Shown here one piece after another: positions 34,487 to 46,391 of a DNA stretch of 64,000 bases (the stretch's first letter is position 1; every line of letters begins with the position of its first letter). A program made the translations under genes and the position numbers. The stretch is from Helopsaltes ochotensis (lineage: Eukaryota; Chordata; Aves; Passeriformes; Locustellidae): positions 1 to 64,000 of the forward strand of contig VXBM01000096.1 in NCBI GenBank assembly GCA_013400155.1, written 5' to 3'. Below the pieces are notes generated by a model. That model searched no databases, was not told the DNA's origin, and saw only the letters and a program-made list of their open reading frames with translations.

Positions 34487-34540
34487 TGTTTGTTTGTTTG
34501 TTTGTTTGTTTGTTTGTTTGTTTGTTTGTTTGTTTGTTTT
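34487..34540 (+). repeat. (GTTT)n microsatellite
   Basis: About thirteen GTTT units, preceded by a G-run and GT-rich region (GGGGGGCGGGGGGGTGTGTG, 34437-34458) and TTTGG-like units. The composite tract gives strongly asymmetric strands. Confidence 0.92.
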
Positions 34541-34734
34541 TAATTTGCTCTCCAGTACTGCCAAAGTAGGAAGCTGAGCTCCTTCTGTGAGGAAGACCTT
34601 GGATCACTCTGGGGCCGTGGTGGGTGCAGTGATGGTGTCACACTGTTGGGGCTAGTGCTGGCTGTGGCTCTGTCATTAAATGTTGTGTTGGGCAGCACAG
34701 CGTGGAGAACCTGGCCCTGCCTGTGCAGTGAGGA

Positions 34735-34915
34735 CAGAGAGATCCTGGCACAGCCTGCCCAGGGAGGTGGTGGATGCTCCCTGGAAACATGGACAAGGCT
34801 TGAAGCAAACTGGGCGAGTGAAAAGTATCCCTGCACATGGCAGGGCATGGAAAGAGAAGGTCTTTAAAGGTCCCTTCCAACCCAAACCCTTTGATGATTG
34901 TACAATTCTAGGATA
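34735..34915 (+). mobile_element. CR1 LINE 3' end fragment
   Basis: The words 'cagcctgcccagggaggtggtggatgctccctgg' and 'ggcagggcatggaaagagaaggtctttaaaggtcccttccaacccaaacc' are standard CR1 3' sequence, ending in short TTTGATGATTGTACAATTC-like repeats. The GTTT microsatellite lies 200 bases upstream. Confidence 0.85.
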
Positions 34916-37465
34916 TGGTGAGTCCTGCTGAGGCTCGTGAGACCTCCTATGCCCCACAGCTCCCCTGAAATATTCTGGTTGCATCTTGCTCTCTGTTCAG
35001 GAATGGAGGGATTTGGCCAAGGCCAGCCTTGGAGGAGGCATTTCTGGAAGGAGCTATGTGATTTCCAGCGTCTTCTCCAAGCGCCAGAGATGTGGGAATT
35101 GTGGGTATCTTCTGAAGAGACCAAGGTTCCAGAGCTGGATTTGGGTCTGTGCCTGTTGTCCCTCCTGGAGCATGGGCTGCTTGTGGGGGCAGATGCAGGT
35201 GAGATGCTTGTTTTTAGCAAGACCTGACATTATGAGGCTGGGATGTGGCTGAGATTTGTCTGGGGATCTCAGGAGCACGTTCCTAATAGCCAGGAGCATT
35301 CTCTTAGCAGGACAGTAACCTGTGTGGCCTGAACATGGGTCAGTGCTGCTGGGATTTTGAGATGTCCATGGGCTTTTGTGCCTATTGGTGAGAATGTTGC
35401 AGGTTGTCAAGCTGCTGGTGCATTTTGAGATGTATGATGTGGAAGATCTTCTCAGGGGGCTGCCTGCATACAAGAACCAGGCTGGACCCTCTGGTCAGAC
35501 CCATGTGTGGATCATCCAGGTCTGGAATGGGAGCAGCTTGCTTGAAGTTGTCATGGGAACGCAGAGCCAGGAGTCCATTTCCCCCATGTATATTAATCAA
35601 TATCACATTTCATTTGCTATTTTATCATCCTGTCACTTGGTATTACTGCAGCTCCTCACAGTCAGGTCATGGTTTTGCAGCCCTGAATAACTTGATCTCA
35701 ACAACAATCTTCATACCCTACCTCTCCCATCCCTCTCCCAGACTATCTTCACAAGTTCCCTGGGACACTGCTGATGACTTCACACTGAACACTGACCTTT
35801 TGGTCCCACCCTTTCTTTCAGATGTTTCAACCAGTTGTTGGCTCAGGAGGCTGTCACATCTCTCCCAGACTCAGGACAGCTAAATGACTTTAAAAGCCTT
35901 GGGTGAGAGAGGTGGAGCCCTAAAACCCTGATCCAAACCAACTGCCTCAGCTGGACCATCCCTGTCCTTGTGATTGCTTCAAAGGAAGTGTCACAGAGCA
36001 TCATTTCCCTCTGTTGAAGTACACACACTCTTCCTCCTCACATCCTATTTACCACCCAGATGTGATTTTTAGCCTCTCTGACAGTTTCTACCACACTTGC
36101 TGAGTTTTCATACCCAGCTTTGGGGAACCCTCCTCTAAAATTAGCCTCATGTTTTCCGCCTTCCATTCTCTAGTCCTGCCATGCACTGATGCAAAGGTTA
36201 TCTTTTGTAGTTAATGGTTAAGCCATGTTTTATGTAAGTACTTTTACCTTGGGTGAGAACCATCTGATCCTAGAGATTTATTACTGTTGCTTTCCTGTTT
36301 ATTTCAAGTAGTGGAGGAAGCAATGTCCTTTACACGTGTTATAGTCCCCCCCTTGGCTCAGGGGTGTGAGGAGCAGAGCAAAGGAGAAAGAGAAGGCATG
36401 AAGTCCTTTATGGTAGTTCTTTTTATGGCAGATAATCCAGACCAACTGTCACGTTGTAAGACCAGCTTAAGGTGAAAAAATGCTCCCCCTCCCTTCTCTG
36501 GAGGAATCTTTCCCTCTTGTCTCCAGCCTTCTCCTTCCCTCCTGCATATCTGAGACACACGAGAGCCGTTAGGAATTGCCACGTGGAACAAAGCCCAGTG
36601 GCCCTTTCCATCCTATCATCACTAGTCTCCTGCCCCAGGGAACAGTACCTTCTAGGTAGGGTCTAGGGAGGCTTGTCTCCACCCGAAGTGTCCCTACAAT
36701 TCTGAAACATGGACATTCAACTCTCATTGCCTTTGTCAGAGCTGGTCCTTGGCACATGCAGGTATGTGTCCACCAATGAGCCAGAGGTTTGGAGGAGACC
36801 CCCAACACCTTTTGGCTGGACTAGCACCAGGGACAGATGGGTGGGAAGAAAGGTGGATGTAGGGGTGGGCATAGAGAAAAATACTGGAGTTAGAGAGTTT
36901 CCTCACTCAAACCTGACCCACCTATCAGACCTTGAAAGACTTTCCATTTGCTTTCTAAACTCTTAGGCCTAAATGTTGTATCATTTGCCCAGCCATAAAT
37001 AGCAGAGAATTAAACAAACTGTGCTGCTTTTTTGGCTATAATAGATATGTCCTCTAGTGCTGCAGCCTTATCTTCAAATCTCGCTGCTGTTTGTGTTGGA
37101 GATCAGGACCTCAAGCTGACTTTTTCTTTCCAAGATTTAAAGTGCTGGCAGAACGTTCATTCAGTTGTGCAACCTCCATTCTGAGGTTCTCAGGTCTTAG
37201 GCATGGGGCTAATTTTTTTGCCCTTTGACAGTTGTTGTAAATCAATACAGCAGCTGGAGGTCACTTGTAGTCAATCAGTAACCCGTCCTGGTGGAGGGGA
37301 AAACACTAAATACTTGGTATTAAAACAGGCCCTAAACTGGATGTTCTTGCTCAGGCTGACATTTTCACAGCTGTGCCTTTAAAATCTGGCTCCATCCAGC
37401 CTCATTGGAGGTACCAGCCTGGCCATGATCTTTTCCTGGTAATTATCTACAGGGAGAATTTCCCA

Positions 37466-37493
37466 GCACATGCACATGCACATGCACATGCAC
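37466..37493 (+). repeat. (CACATG)n short tandem repeat
   Basis: Four exact copies of the hexamer ATGCAC/CACATG. CACATG contains an E-box core, but so short a tract is probably just a microsatellite. Confidence 0.8.
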
Positions 37494-38297
37494 AGATTAC
37501 AACCAACTGTAGCACAAGATGCTTCCAGTGGAGGAAGTGGGTCTTGTGGTGCAAGGTGCTCATTTGGTCCCAGCTGAATTAATCCTCCTTTTTGCAGGAA
37601 ATAATTAGGTGTTGGCTGAAGCCGTGTATGACTTTCATCACAACCACCTCCCTCAGGAACTGAGACCTGTGGCCAGGGGGGAATTCTTGCAGGGGTCCCT
37701 AATTTCTTTTAAAAAAAGTGAAAACTGAGCTCTTTGATGTCTGAATCCTATTCCAGTGGCATCATCACCACTGTTTGCTCCTTGTTCTAGAACTGGTTGC
37801 CCATTAAATCTTCTGCCTGACCTCATCTGGAACCCCTGCAATGAACACATGCTCAATTGCCTCTTTCCTTTGAGCTTAGCAGCTCTGGACACTGTGGGTG
37901 ATGCAGGATGTGTCCCTGAGTAATCACCCAGCCAGCTTTCTGTGCGTGCAGCTCCTTGTGCCCTGGTGCTCTGCCAGCTGTGTGACACCAGCCCTGTGTG
38001 GCACCAGCCCCACACAGAATGTGTATGCAGCAGCCACATACCATCACTTTGCTGCTGTGGCTGTTTGTCTCCTGTTAACAGAGTGAGACACAACCACCCA
38101 TGGCTCCTGTTGGGATCCAGGTGCTGGATGGTGTCCGTCCAGCTGCAGGGTTTGCAGATTTGGGGGTTACACTTCTCATCCTCACTCCAGGCACCTCACA
38201 CTGGTTCAAGGCTGTCAGGTATCCAACAGATCCATCCTTGAGCCCTGGGGAACTCATGCAGGTCTAAGACTCAGCCAATGTGGGTGTGTTCCCAGCT

Positions 38298-38362
38298 TCT
38301 TGATTGGACTCAATGATCTTAGGAGGTATTTTCCAACCTTAATGATTCTATAATTCTGTGTT
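38298..38362 (+). mobile_element. CR1 LINE 3' terminal fragment
   Basis: 'ttgattggactcaatgatcttaggaggtattttccaaccttaatgattctataattctgtg' matches the last ~60 bases of avian CR1, including the terminal ATTCTRTR repeats. Confidence 0.8.
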
Positions 38363-40631
38363 GCTTCCTGAACCAGTGTCTGTGGGGAATGCTGTTTCCC
38401 TCCTGTCTACACGTGGAGGAAAGCTTTGACATCAGTCACTGGCCACAGCCATGTGGCATTGGAGGTGGCATTAATTCCACAGCTCTTCCCTGGAGCCTCA
38501 CATAGGCACTGGTCCTCCTTCTGAGCCCACAGCCATGCAGGGAAAGGACTCAAGGAGGCTTTTCCCTTTCTCTCTCTCCTCTCATACATTTTATATAAAC
38601 TTTAAAAACTGGCATTTCCTTCCTTCCATCAGCTTTCTGACAGCCTAAGAGAAGGACCCCACAGAGCAGGATGGAACCTGAGCTCATGAGCAACACAAAA
38701 AGGACTTCCTGGTGAGAAGCGACATGCATGTTCCCATTAGCCCTGACGGATGGAGCAATATCCTCTAGCACTGGCCCCATGCAGCAGCATCCCTGGGCTG
38801 CTGGACTGGTCAGGCTTGAATTTTAGGCTTCTGAAGGGTTTAATAAGAGGCTGAACTAAAATACTAGCTTTGAATGGAGACCTGAATTCTTCAAGGTCAG
38901 AAGGTGGAGAGGCTTTGGGTTGGGGTCAGTCCCCATGCCACAGGGAGGTGTGTGCTCCCAGCACTGCCAGGAATGTGTTTTTTTTCCTTATGAGCAGGTG
39001 AGGGATGCCTGTGGCACTGCTCCTTCTGCCTCAGGGTATCTGTGATGGTTCTGTGCTGTGGGGCACAACCAGGGGGACCCTGAGGGGCTCACAGGACCTG
39101 GTCATGTCTGCATGTTTGGGCAGGAGCTGCATGAGAGTGGCTGTGCTGTGTTAGGGAGTTGGGCTGGTGTGTTCAGTGTCCATCTCACCCCACCACATTG
39201 GAAAACTGACCCAGAGTGTCAAACTGTCCCCTGGGATCCCCTGTGCAGGAAAACCCTCACACACCAGGCCTGCATGCCCCAAGGGGGCTGGCAGACACCT
39301 TACACCTTGCATAGCTTTGGCTCTCAGTGCCTCAGAGCACTTGCACACTGCATGTTTTAAGTGCCTACTGTCTTCCCAGGGGATTCACCAGGAGGAAAAG
39401 CCAAGAAAGCACTTTTAGTTAAGGCTTCATCACTGCACTCTGCTGGCTCGAGCAGCAATGAATCCTCTGCTTTTTGCTCCCAGCTACATTTGCATCCCAG
39501 CTCTTCTGAGCAACCAGCTCCATGTCTCCCAAGTAATTCCAACACTTCTGAGTCACTTCAACACTCTCTCACTTTCAAAATCTCCTAACTTAAGAAAAAA
39601 AATAAGCCATACAATCCCTGTCTTTATTAAACCTTCGTCCTCCAAAACCTTTGTGTTAGTAGGGCAAGAACATACCACTTTCTACAGCTTGCCCAAAAAA
39701 TGGCAGATGAGGCATGGGTCAGTGGTGGTTGATACAGCCAGGGATGATCTGGTGGACATGCTGGCTGCTTCAGAGGGCAGCAGGGCCAGCATCTCCCATC
39801 TGCAGAAAATGGTCTCCACAAGAACATACACAAACATTATTGGCCTTTAATTGGAGTTTTTTTTCCTCATACACTTAGGAAAGGTACAATAAAAAACCCA
39901 GCAGGTATTTTCTTTGTCAGCAGTGCCTGGTCCAGACTCCTCTCTCTCCCTCCCCTGTAGCTTCTTGTGAAATGATCCAAATAACTGGAGATTTAGATCC
40001 ATTCCTGTTGCAGGAACATTTCAGAAATAACCCAAGTCCAAATCACTGGGAGAGGAGCCCAGTTCTCCACCCCCATCTCCCTCCCATCTCCATTGCATTC
40101 CATTCTGCAGTGGTCTCTACCCATGGCTTCACTGCTGGTGCAGAGCGTGGTATCAGGGGAAGCAGAGCTGGACTCACATCCGACACTGTTTCTCTTGGTG
40201 TGAGTTTTCCTCCCTGCAACAACCAAACACTCAACGTACACAAGCTTTGGGGGGTGCAGATGTCCAACATCTGCCTGTTTAATCTCCTTCCCCAGCCGTT
40301 GCCATACCCAGCCCCAACACAGGCCTGCAGCAGCATACATGCCCACTGCCAGCCTCAGCTGCCCTGCAGTGAGCCCATTAGATGGCACCATGGTGCAGCA
40401 CTGCCTGTACCTTCCTGCCTGCCTTCCTCCCTTCTTCTCAGACGTGTCTTGACACTGCTCCAGCCCTGAACTGGCCCTTTATGCAGGGCAGCAAGCTCTG
40501 AGCTCTGCCAGAGTCACTTGGCTGAGCCCACAGAACAAGGAGCAGGGACAAGGCTCACTATGCCACGTTCACCTTCTTCCCTTGCAATCACAGTCCTCAG
40601 CAAGCAGAATGTTTCCAGGATCAGCCTTTTC

Positions 40632-40637
40632 TTTATT
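40632..40637 (-). terminator. WFIKKN2: Possible WFIKKN2 polyadenylation signal
   Basis: TTTATT on the plus strand is AATAAA on the minus strand, about 1.2 kb after the WFIKKN2 stop codon. It is the first clear canonical signal I see in that direction. The resulting 3' UTR of about 1.2 kb is reasonable but unproven. Confidence 0.35.
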
Positions 40638-41845
40638 TAAGTATTTTGTATATGCAAATGTTGTATTTTTTGGACACAAAAATGCCAAAAAGATTGATCC
40701 TATGTATACTCACCTGCTCCCACCCACAGCCTGTGCTGGCTGTCTTAGAGAATTCATTCATACGCCTATATACAGTGGCCTGGTGGAAAGTGTATTCTGA
40801 GATTTGAAAGACTCTAAAAAGGCTCTAAAAGGGTGACACTGATAAAAGCTTTTAAAGTGTCTACTTTGTCTGCTTGTGTTTGTGCAGCTCAGATTCAGGA
40901 GCTTTGTGTCTGCCTAATGTAGTTTGCAGACTGTTGTACCTTCCTAGGTTGAATTTTGTTCCAACTCCTCTTACTTTGCTCTCTCATTTATAAAAGCAGG
41001 ATTGCTGCTGAAAATAAGCAATAAAACCCTGTGTATGCTCAGATGTAAAGGCTTTTCAAAAGCAAGACAGCTGGCAGCACACTGCTGTCCTTCTGGCTTG
41101 GGCTTTTTGTGATAGACAATATATTGATTGAAACTTAAACAGGGAGCAAGGGTGTTTGCTGACCTTGTTCTGGAGACAGAAATGTCATTTCGGGGTGAGA
41201 CTGTGCCTTGAGCTTTTACAGAGCCCTGTTGTCCTGGGCATAGGATCAAGGGAGTTTTTCTCCAGTAAGGATTGCAAGATAGGTAATAGTTGCCATTTAA
41301 AAATTAGGTTTTTTAAAGGGAAAAAAAGGAAAATTGCAATTAAAGGAAGCAAACTCATAATGCATAAGTTGGTTAAATGTGCACAGTTGTAAATATAGAT
41401 AATAATTTACAGGCTTTACTCTTGAAATATTAGTGCTGCTATAAGGAGCCAAGCGTGTGACTTGCAACAATGAACCAGACTGAAAATGAGACAGATAAAA
41501 CTGATATTATATATTTCTTAGCTGTGTACGAACTAGCCAAACAAATGCTATGAATTCTGTCATTTATGATGGGAGCTAAATAGAAATTGTAATTACTGAA
41601 GTGAGTCACCAGTTAAATGGCACTCCTATATTGATTTCAATGCAAGATTAATGGCCTTTTGCTGCTGGTTTACATGCCTGCCAAAGACCAAACTAAGTTG
41701 TTGCTAAGCATCATTAATGGATTAAAATAGGGGTTCTGCATAATTCCTACTGTATCTTCCAACAGTGTGTTTAGTTTGGCACTAGCCTAGCACTTGTTAG
41801 CCCTACTAAAACAGAGATCAGGACAGCTCACACATGTGAGGGGGG

Positions 41846-43360
41846 TTAATGCAATCCCAGGAATTCTTTCAAAAGCTCACAGGTTTTCTTGTGGATGACT
41901 TCACGGAGCTTGCGCACACGCCGGATGCTGGAGGTACCCACAAAGCTGTCTGGCTGTAGGACGGCCATGCCATTGTGGACATCCCCCATGATAATGAGCT
42001 GGCCATCATCCACTGTGGTCATGTTGGGACATGGGCAGCTCCAGTCCATGTTCAAAAGCGTAATTTCTAGTGGTTCCTTCCCTAAGAATTTTAATCCCAT
42101 TTTTTCATCCTTGAGAATCTCCTCCACTGTCACCAGGGCATGTCCTGAGTCTTGGTCTTCGGTCAGCTCCATGATGCGGCCCAGGATAACAAAATCGCTT
42201 TTGCAGAAGCTGGTCACCAGCTTCTGGCGGGGTTTGCAGGCCTTGCAGTGCGTGTTCTTTGGGAAGGGGCACATCTCCTCGCAGGTCTCCCGGCTCTCAA
42301 AGTTGTTCTCATTGCCTCCACACCCACCATAGATGAAGGACTGGCACTGCTTTGTCAAGCTGTTGTAGGCCCATCTGGGCTCATAGGCCTTGCAGTGGCC
42401 TTGAAGGGCTGGCAGGTTGCAGATGTTGATAGGGCCATTCATGCACGTTAGCATGCAATTCTCATAGGTCTCAAAGTGGTTGAGGTTGCTGTTGCAGTTC
42501 CCATAGATAAAAGTAAAGCAGTTGTTTTTCTTGGCATCATAGTACCACCTGGTCTGCTCTTCCCCACAGTCTTCACTGTCTGGCTGCTTCAGGCACTCAT
42601 CGGTTGGAAAATGTGTTTTGTTCTGGGAAGCTTCCTTGGATGTGGGCTCTCCTCTGATGACTGACAAAGGGAAATCTGCCCGGAGAAGGCCGCCGCTGTT
42701 TTGAGCGCTGCAGGTGTAGATTCCCGCATCCTGCAGCTGCGTGTTGTAGATGACCAGCTGGGCGATGTTGGTGACCACGACGTTGCCTCTGACGTGGTTT
42801 GGCTTCATGATGACTTTGTCCTTCCCATCGACTTGCTTCTCCCATGTGATTTCTGGCTTGGGTCTCCCTGTGACGTCACAGAGGAAGCTGACAGTCTCTC
42901 CCACGTAGACAGACTGATGGACGGGGTTGTTCACCAATGCAGGTGGCAGGATATCAACAACTGTTGTCTCAGAGTAGACAGTGGTAGGGCGAGCTGTTGT
43001 TTCTGGGGGGATAGGGCTAGTGTTTGGCCAGGTGAGATGGTACCTACAGGTGACCACGTTCAGTGTAATGCCTTTGATGCAGGCCTCTGCATCCATGTAG
43101 CACTTGTTGTAGTAGGTGAGCCCATCAGAGGCACAAGTGAAGCTCGGCTCCTTCTCACACCTGTCCTTGCACTTGCAGACGGGCTGCCCATCCCAGATGT
43201 CGCACTCTGAGCCTTGCTGGATGCACATGAAGCGGTCACAGGTTGCCTCTTTGGGCATCCCCACAGGCCCTTTTTTCCCCTTGATATCCATGTACCGAGC
43301 AGCCACACAGCTCTTGGTTCCACAGACATTGGGGCAGCACTTCTCAAAGGTCTCACACTC
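41846..43360 (-). CDS. WFIKKN2: WFIKKN2 coding exon 2
   Basis: It starts after the acceptor TTCCCCACAG on the minus strand, with ECETFEKCCPNVCGTKSC, 18 codons upstream of the longest open frame that starts with a formal initiator. It runs in phase 0 to the TAA at 41848-41846. It contains the rest of WAP and all later domains in a single 1.5-kb exon. Confidence 0.96.
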   Translation of the reverse strand, partial: ECETFEKCCPNVCGTKSCVAARYMDIKGKKGPVGMPKEATCDRFMCIQQGSECDIWDGQPVCKCKDRCEKEPSFTCASDGLTYYNKCYMDAEACIKGITLNVVTCRYHLTWPNTSPIPPETTARPTTVYSETTVVDILPPALVNNPVHQSVYVGETVSFLCDVTGRPKPEITWEKQVDGKDKVIMKPNHVRGNVVVTNIAQLVIYNTQLQDAGIYTCSAQNSGGLLRADFPLSVIRGEPTSKEASQNKTHFPTDECLKQPDSEDCGEEQTRWYYDAKKNNCFTFIYGNCNSNLNHFETYENCMLTCMNGPINICNLPALQGHCKAYEPRWAYNSLTKQCQSFIYGGCGGNENNFESRETCEEMCPFPKNTHCKACKPRQKLVTSFCKSDFVILGRIMELTEDQDSGHALVTVEEILKDEKMGLKFLGKEPLEITLLNMDWSCPCPNMTTVDDGQLIIMGDVHNGMAVLQPDSFVGTSSIRRVRKLREVIHKKTCELLKEFLGLH

Positions 43361-45649
43361 CTGTGGGGAAGGAAAATAACCTGATCATTACTGGGAACTG
43401 AGTAAAGGCCTTTTTGGAGACTCAGCAAGCAGAGAGCGGAGAAACTCAGCTCTGCCACAGATATCCGTGGTCTGAAACTCAGTGCCCCCACTGTCAGTGA
43501 ATGAAAACATCCCCTCAGCATTTCCCAGGGGGTTCTGAAGTGCTGAAGAAGAGGACTCTTGGGAAGGAAAATGTAATTCTGTTTCTTAAACATGAACTTC
43601 CTCTTAAGTCTTTACCCCAGAGTCACATGAACCAACCACCTCCCTTCCATGCTCTCTGAGATGTCTGAGGACAAGCCCTAAGAAACAAGAGCAGATGGAA
43701 AGTCTTAACATATGGCTGTAGGCAGTAATCCTTCTAATTTTCCACAGAAGTATGTAAAGTATTATTTGAATTCCCTGAGACTAACAGCCAACTGTTGGAG
43801 GTGACACTGCCAAGGCTTTGTAATTGTTCACATTGTAGAGGAAATAATAGAATATCTCAAAAGTAAGGTAACACTTGCTCCAAAATTAATTTTTCTGTGG
43901 TATTTAGAAAAACAAACCCCAAACAGCTCATTATGGCTTCTCTGTCCTATTTTAGTACTATTTTCAAATGCAGCATCACTCCTCGAGTGATTTATTACAC
44001 CCCACCTCAGCTACTGTCAGCTCTAAATAGTGGTTAATTTTAGCAGAATTTTCATCTTTTGTGTAGTAAAGTATTTGATATGTATGATCAGGATTGCTGT
44101 GTGGTTATGGATTACTTCAAGGGACAAGGAAAACTGCTACCATGTACCCAACAGGGCACACTTCTACAGTGTATTAAGCCTCTACAAGCCCCCTAAAATT
44201 CATCAGCTTTCTCTGTAAGTGAGAACAAAATGGTTTTTAAGCTACCAAGCTAAAGAGCTTCTCCTTAGTCCAGTATCCTTTCCTTATTGGGAAAAAGATG
44301 ACCTAATATCAAAACTCCTTCCCTATTTCCAGCTGCACATTACTAGGTTTCAGAAGCAAAGCTAGAAAACAGGACTGGGGAGGTTTTCAGCTGGGGTTAA
44401 GGAGTGTGGCTTGGCAGAGTCCTTGGGTGCCTGCAGTACACTCACTCCATCCAAAGTCCCAGGACCCTGTGCTGCCACACTAGGCAAAAGGAATATTAGT
44501 AGCCAGTGGCTTCTGGCTTTCAGGTTTTGACCAGTAAATTATTAAAACATCATTGTCTGCACCTGGTAGTTGGAACAGAGGCAGCTTATTTGGGAATGGC
44601 AAAAGTAAAAAGAGCACTCTTTCATTCTTAATACATGAGATCCATCTGAGTAAATGTCTTTGTTTACTTATGGCCAGAATTTTTGTCTGTTTTTTCCCCC
44701 TTTTTAGCATTTCAGAAACAACCTGGCTACAGAGCACAAACTTGAACACTTTTTTTCAGCACAGTAAATGTTCCTGTCAGCCAGGTTTGGGTTCCAGAAA
44801 CTTTGTCATGGGACATGATGTAAGAGGTAGGACAAGCAGGTATTTTCAGATGCCAGCTTGAGCTGGCAGTCCTGACAGGTTGAAAAATGAGTTTAAGGGT
44901 AGTAAGCTAAACACATTTTGAGCTGAGAGCATCCCACAGGACATCTGCCTGGTCATTTTAGCCATGCCCTATACTGCACCTCAAGCAAGCTTTGCACTTC
45001 AAATGCAGCAAAGGATTTACATGTTAAATAAACTATTTCATACAAGATTTCTCCCAAGAATATAAAACATTGATGATGGCCACCAACAACAGCATGATGA
45101 CACTGTTAAAATACTACAGATTGGCCCCAAGGCATGCTGAGTTCTGGAGTATCAAATTCAGACATTTCTTTTGACATGAAAACAAGGAAAATGATCAAAA
45201 GGATCAAAGTTAGCACTATACCCACACTAGCAAAAGTGACAGTTGGCACACTCCTCCCTTCTTAACTGATAACTCATCAAACCTTTTCTATGTTATATAG
45301 GTCACGGGTCAATGCAATACATGCGCTGTCTGCATTGGGTCCTGCCCAGTGCCACCACCCTTCCAGCTGGGACAGAAGGACCCATCAAACCCCCCGACAG
45401 CCCCCGCAGTGCCTGTGACACAGAGACACAAAAATGCACATCACTTACCAGGTCAGCATCACACTCCCTCTTGCAAGTGCTCTGCGCGTCGACCCATAGG
45501 TTGGGGTTCATGTCATTGGGGCATATCCCAGCATGGGAGTACCGGATTGGAGGTAGAGCTCTCCCTTTCAGAGAGACCTCCAGAAGCAAGAGGACACTGC
45601 TCTTCCCCAGCAAGATCCACATCCACCGAGTGAACAGCACCAACAACAT
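41846..45649 (-). CDS. WFIKKN2: WFIKKN2, secreted multi-domain inhibitor of myostatin/GDF11
   Basis: Two exons on the minus strand join to a 571-residue protein (human 576). WFIKKN2 (GASP-1) is a secreted protein that binds myostatin and GDF11, and their propeptides, and blocks receptor activation. Order of domains: hydrophobic signal peptide (about 1-31), WAP with all eight cysteines (C43, 59, 63, 69, 75, 76, 80, 85), Kazal (about 108-172), Ig (about 207-302), Kunitz 1 (about 323-373), Kunitz 2 (about 381-431) and NTR/netrin-like (about 439-565). Both Kunitz modules keep six cysteines. The C-terminus KKTCELLKEFLGLH matches mammals closely. Exon 1 codes residues 1-67 and exon 2 the rest; the two-exon layout and junction inside the WAP domain agree with other vertebrates. 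The gene is convergent with TOB1. The ATG at 45649 was chosen because it starts a leader that runs in frame into LPPIRYSHAGICPNDMNPNL. Confidence 0.97.
43361..45448 (-). other. WFIKKN2: WFIKKN2 intron
   Basis: About 2.1 kb between the two coding exons, with consensus GT...AG ends. No other gene or recognisable repeat is seen inside. Confidence 0.85.
45449..45649 (-). CDS. WFIKKN2: WFIKKN2 coding exon 1
   Basis: It encodes 67 residues: the start MLLVLFTRWMWILLGKSSVL, a leucine-rich leader, and the first three WAP cysteines. The donor is CTG then GTAAGTGA on the minus strand (GT at 45448-45447). It ends on a codon boundary. Confidence 0.93.
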
Positions 45650-45751
45650 CTCAGAACTTCTCCAGGGCAGTGGCAGTATCCAAGCTGGAAGTAGTTCTTG
45701 TTTGCTTGGGTTTTGTTTGTTTGTTGGTGGGGTTTTTTTGTTGGTTTTTTT

Positions 45752-45754
<3 letters not shown>

Positions 45755-45818
<64 letters not shown>
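45755..45818 (+). repeat. Poly-T run of 64 (poly-A in the WFIKKN2 sense strand)
   Basis: Sixty-four uninterrupted T residues, preceded by T/G-rich sequence (45700-45754). It lies 106 bases upstream of the WFIKKN2 start codon, within its predicted 5' UTR. Its exact length is unreliable in any assembly. Confidence 0.9.
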
Positions 45819-45820
<2 letters not shown>

Positions 45821-45993
45821 TTTTTTGTTTAAGTTTTTGAGGAACTCAGATGCACCTGACTTTGGTAAAAGCTTCAGCAAGCTCCTCTGCTGCCTCTGTC
45901 AATAGTGCGGTTTGGTCTGGACCTCATTGGATTAAAGGGGGAGGTCACCCCCTTATTTTAAGAGAAACACTACTTGTGTGAGCAGAGTTAGCT

Positions 45994-46002
45994 CTATTTA
46001 TA
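45994..46002 (-). promoter_or_regulatory. WFIKKN2: WFIKKN2 TATA box overlapping a MEF2-type site
   Basis: The minus strand reads TATAAATAG, about 345 bases upstream of the start codon. The same bases (CTATTTATA) match the MEF2 consensus. WFIKKN2 acts on muscle growth factors, so a combined TATA/MEF2 element would fit, but that is inference. Transcription would start near 45965. Confidence 0.5.
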
Positions 46003-46391
46003 CCCTGCCTCTGTTAACAAGTCAGAAAAAGTAAACTTGATTTCTTTGACAGGCACACGCTTACTATGTCCTGGTGGCAGTCAGACAGATTTGTTGCAAG
46101 AAAAAAAAAGCTGGAAAGAGTTCAAAAGGCTGGAACTGGCATGGTGGGACCCCTGCATGTTTCTGAATGCAGGGAGGCCTTCTTAACCCCTTTAAACCTA
46201 AAGTACTTCCCTATGCTAAGAATGGCATTTACTTCTGAAAGGGGACTTGTCTAAGTAACACGGACCGCAGTCAGGGGATTTCCCCACGGCAAGAGGCTAC
46301 ACAATCACTTGCTAAAAGGAACAAATAATAGGATTGAAGCAATTAAAGACAGAATATCATATTTTAACAAAGGAAGTAGGGAAGAAATAAC

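Larger units (their letters stand above)
31425..41845. other. Gene-free stretch between TOB1 and the 3' end of WFIKKN2
   Basis: No gene is supported. Contents seen: a GTTT microsatellite with a G-rich flank (34435-34540), CR1 pieces (about 34735-34915 and 38298-38362), a CACATG hexamer repeat (37466-37493), and many sub-200-codon open frames of ordinary composition. The last kilobase probably carries the WFIKKN2 3' UTR on the minus strand; a minus-strand AATAAA at 40632-40637 is the best signal I see. Confidence 0.45.

Noticed and set aside
42701..43210. 169-codon plus-strand frame
   Set aside because: It is the shadow of WFIKKN2 exon 2 on the opposite strand.
45302..45880. 192-codon minus-strand frame with a poly-Lys stretch
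   Set aside because: It reads through the poly-T tract and past the WFIKKN2 exon 1 donor. The real coding part is only 45449-45649.
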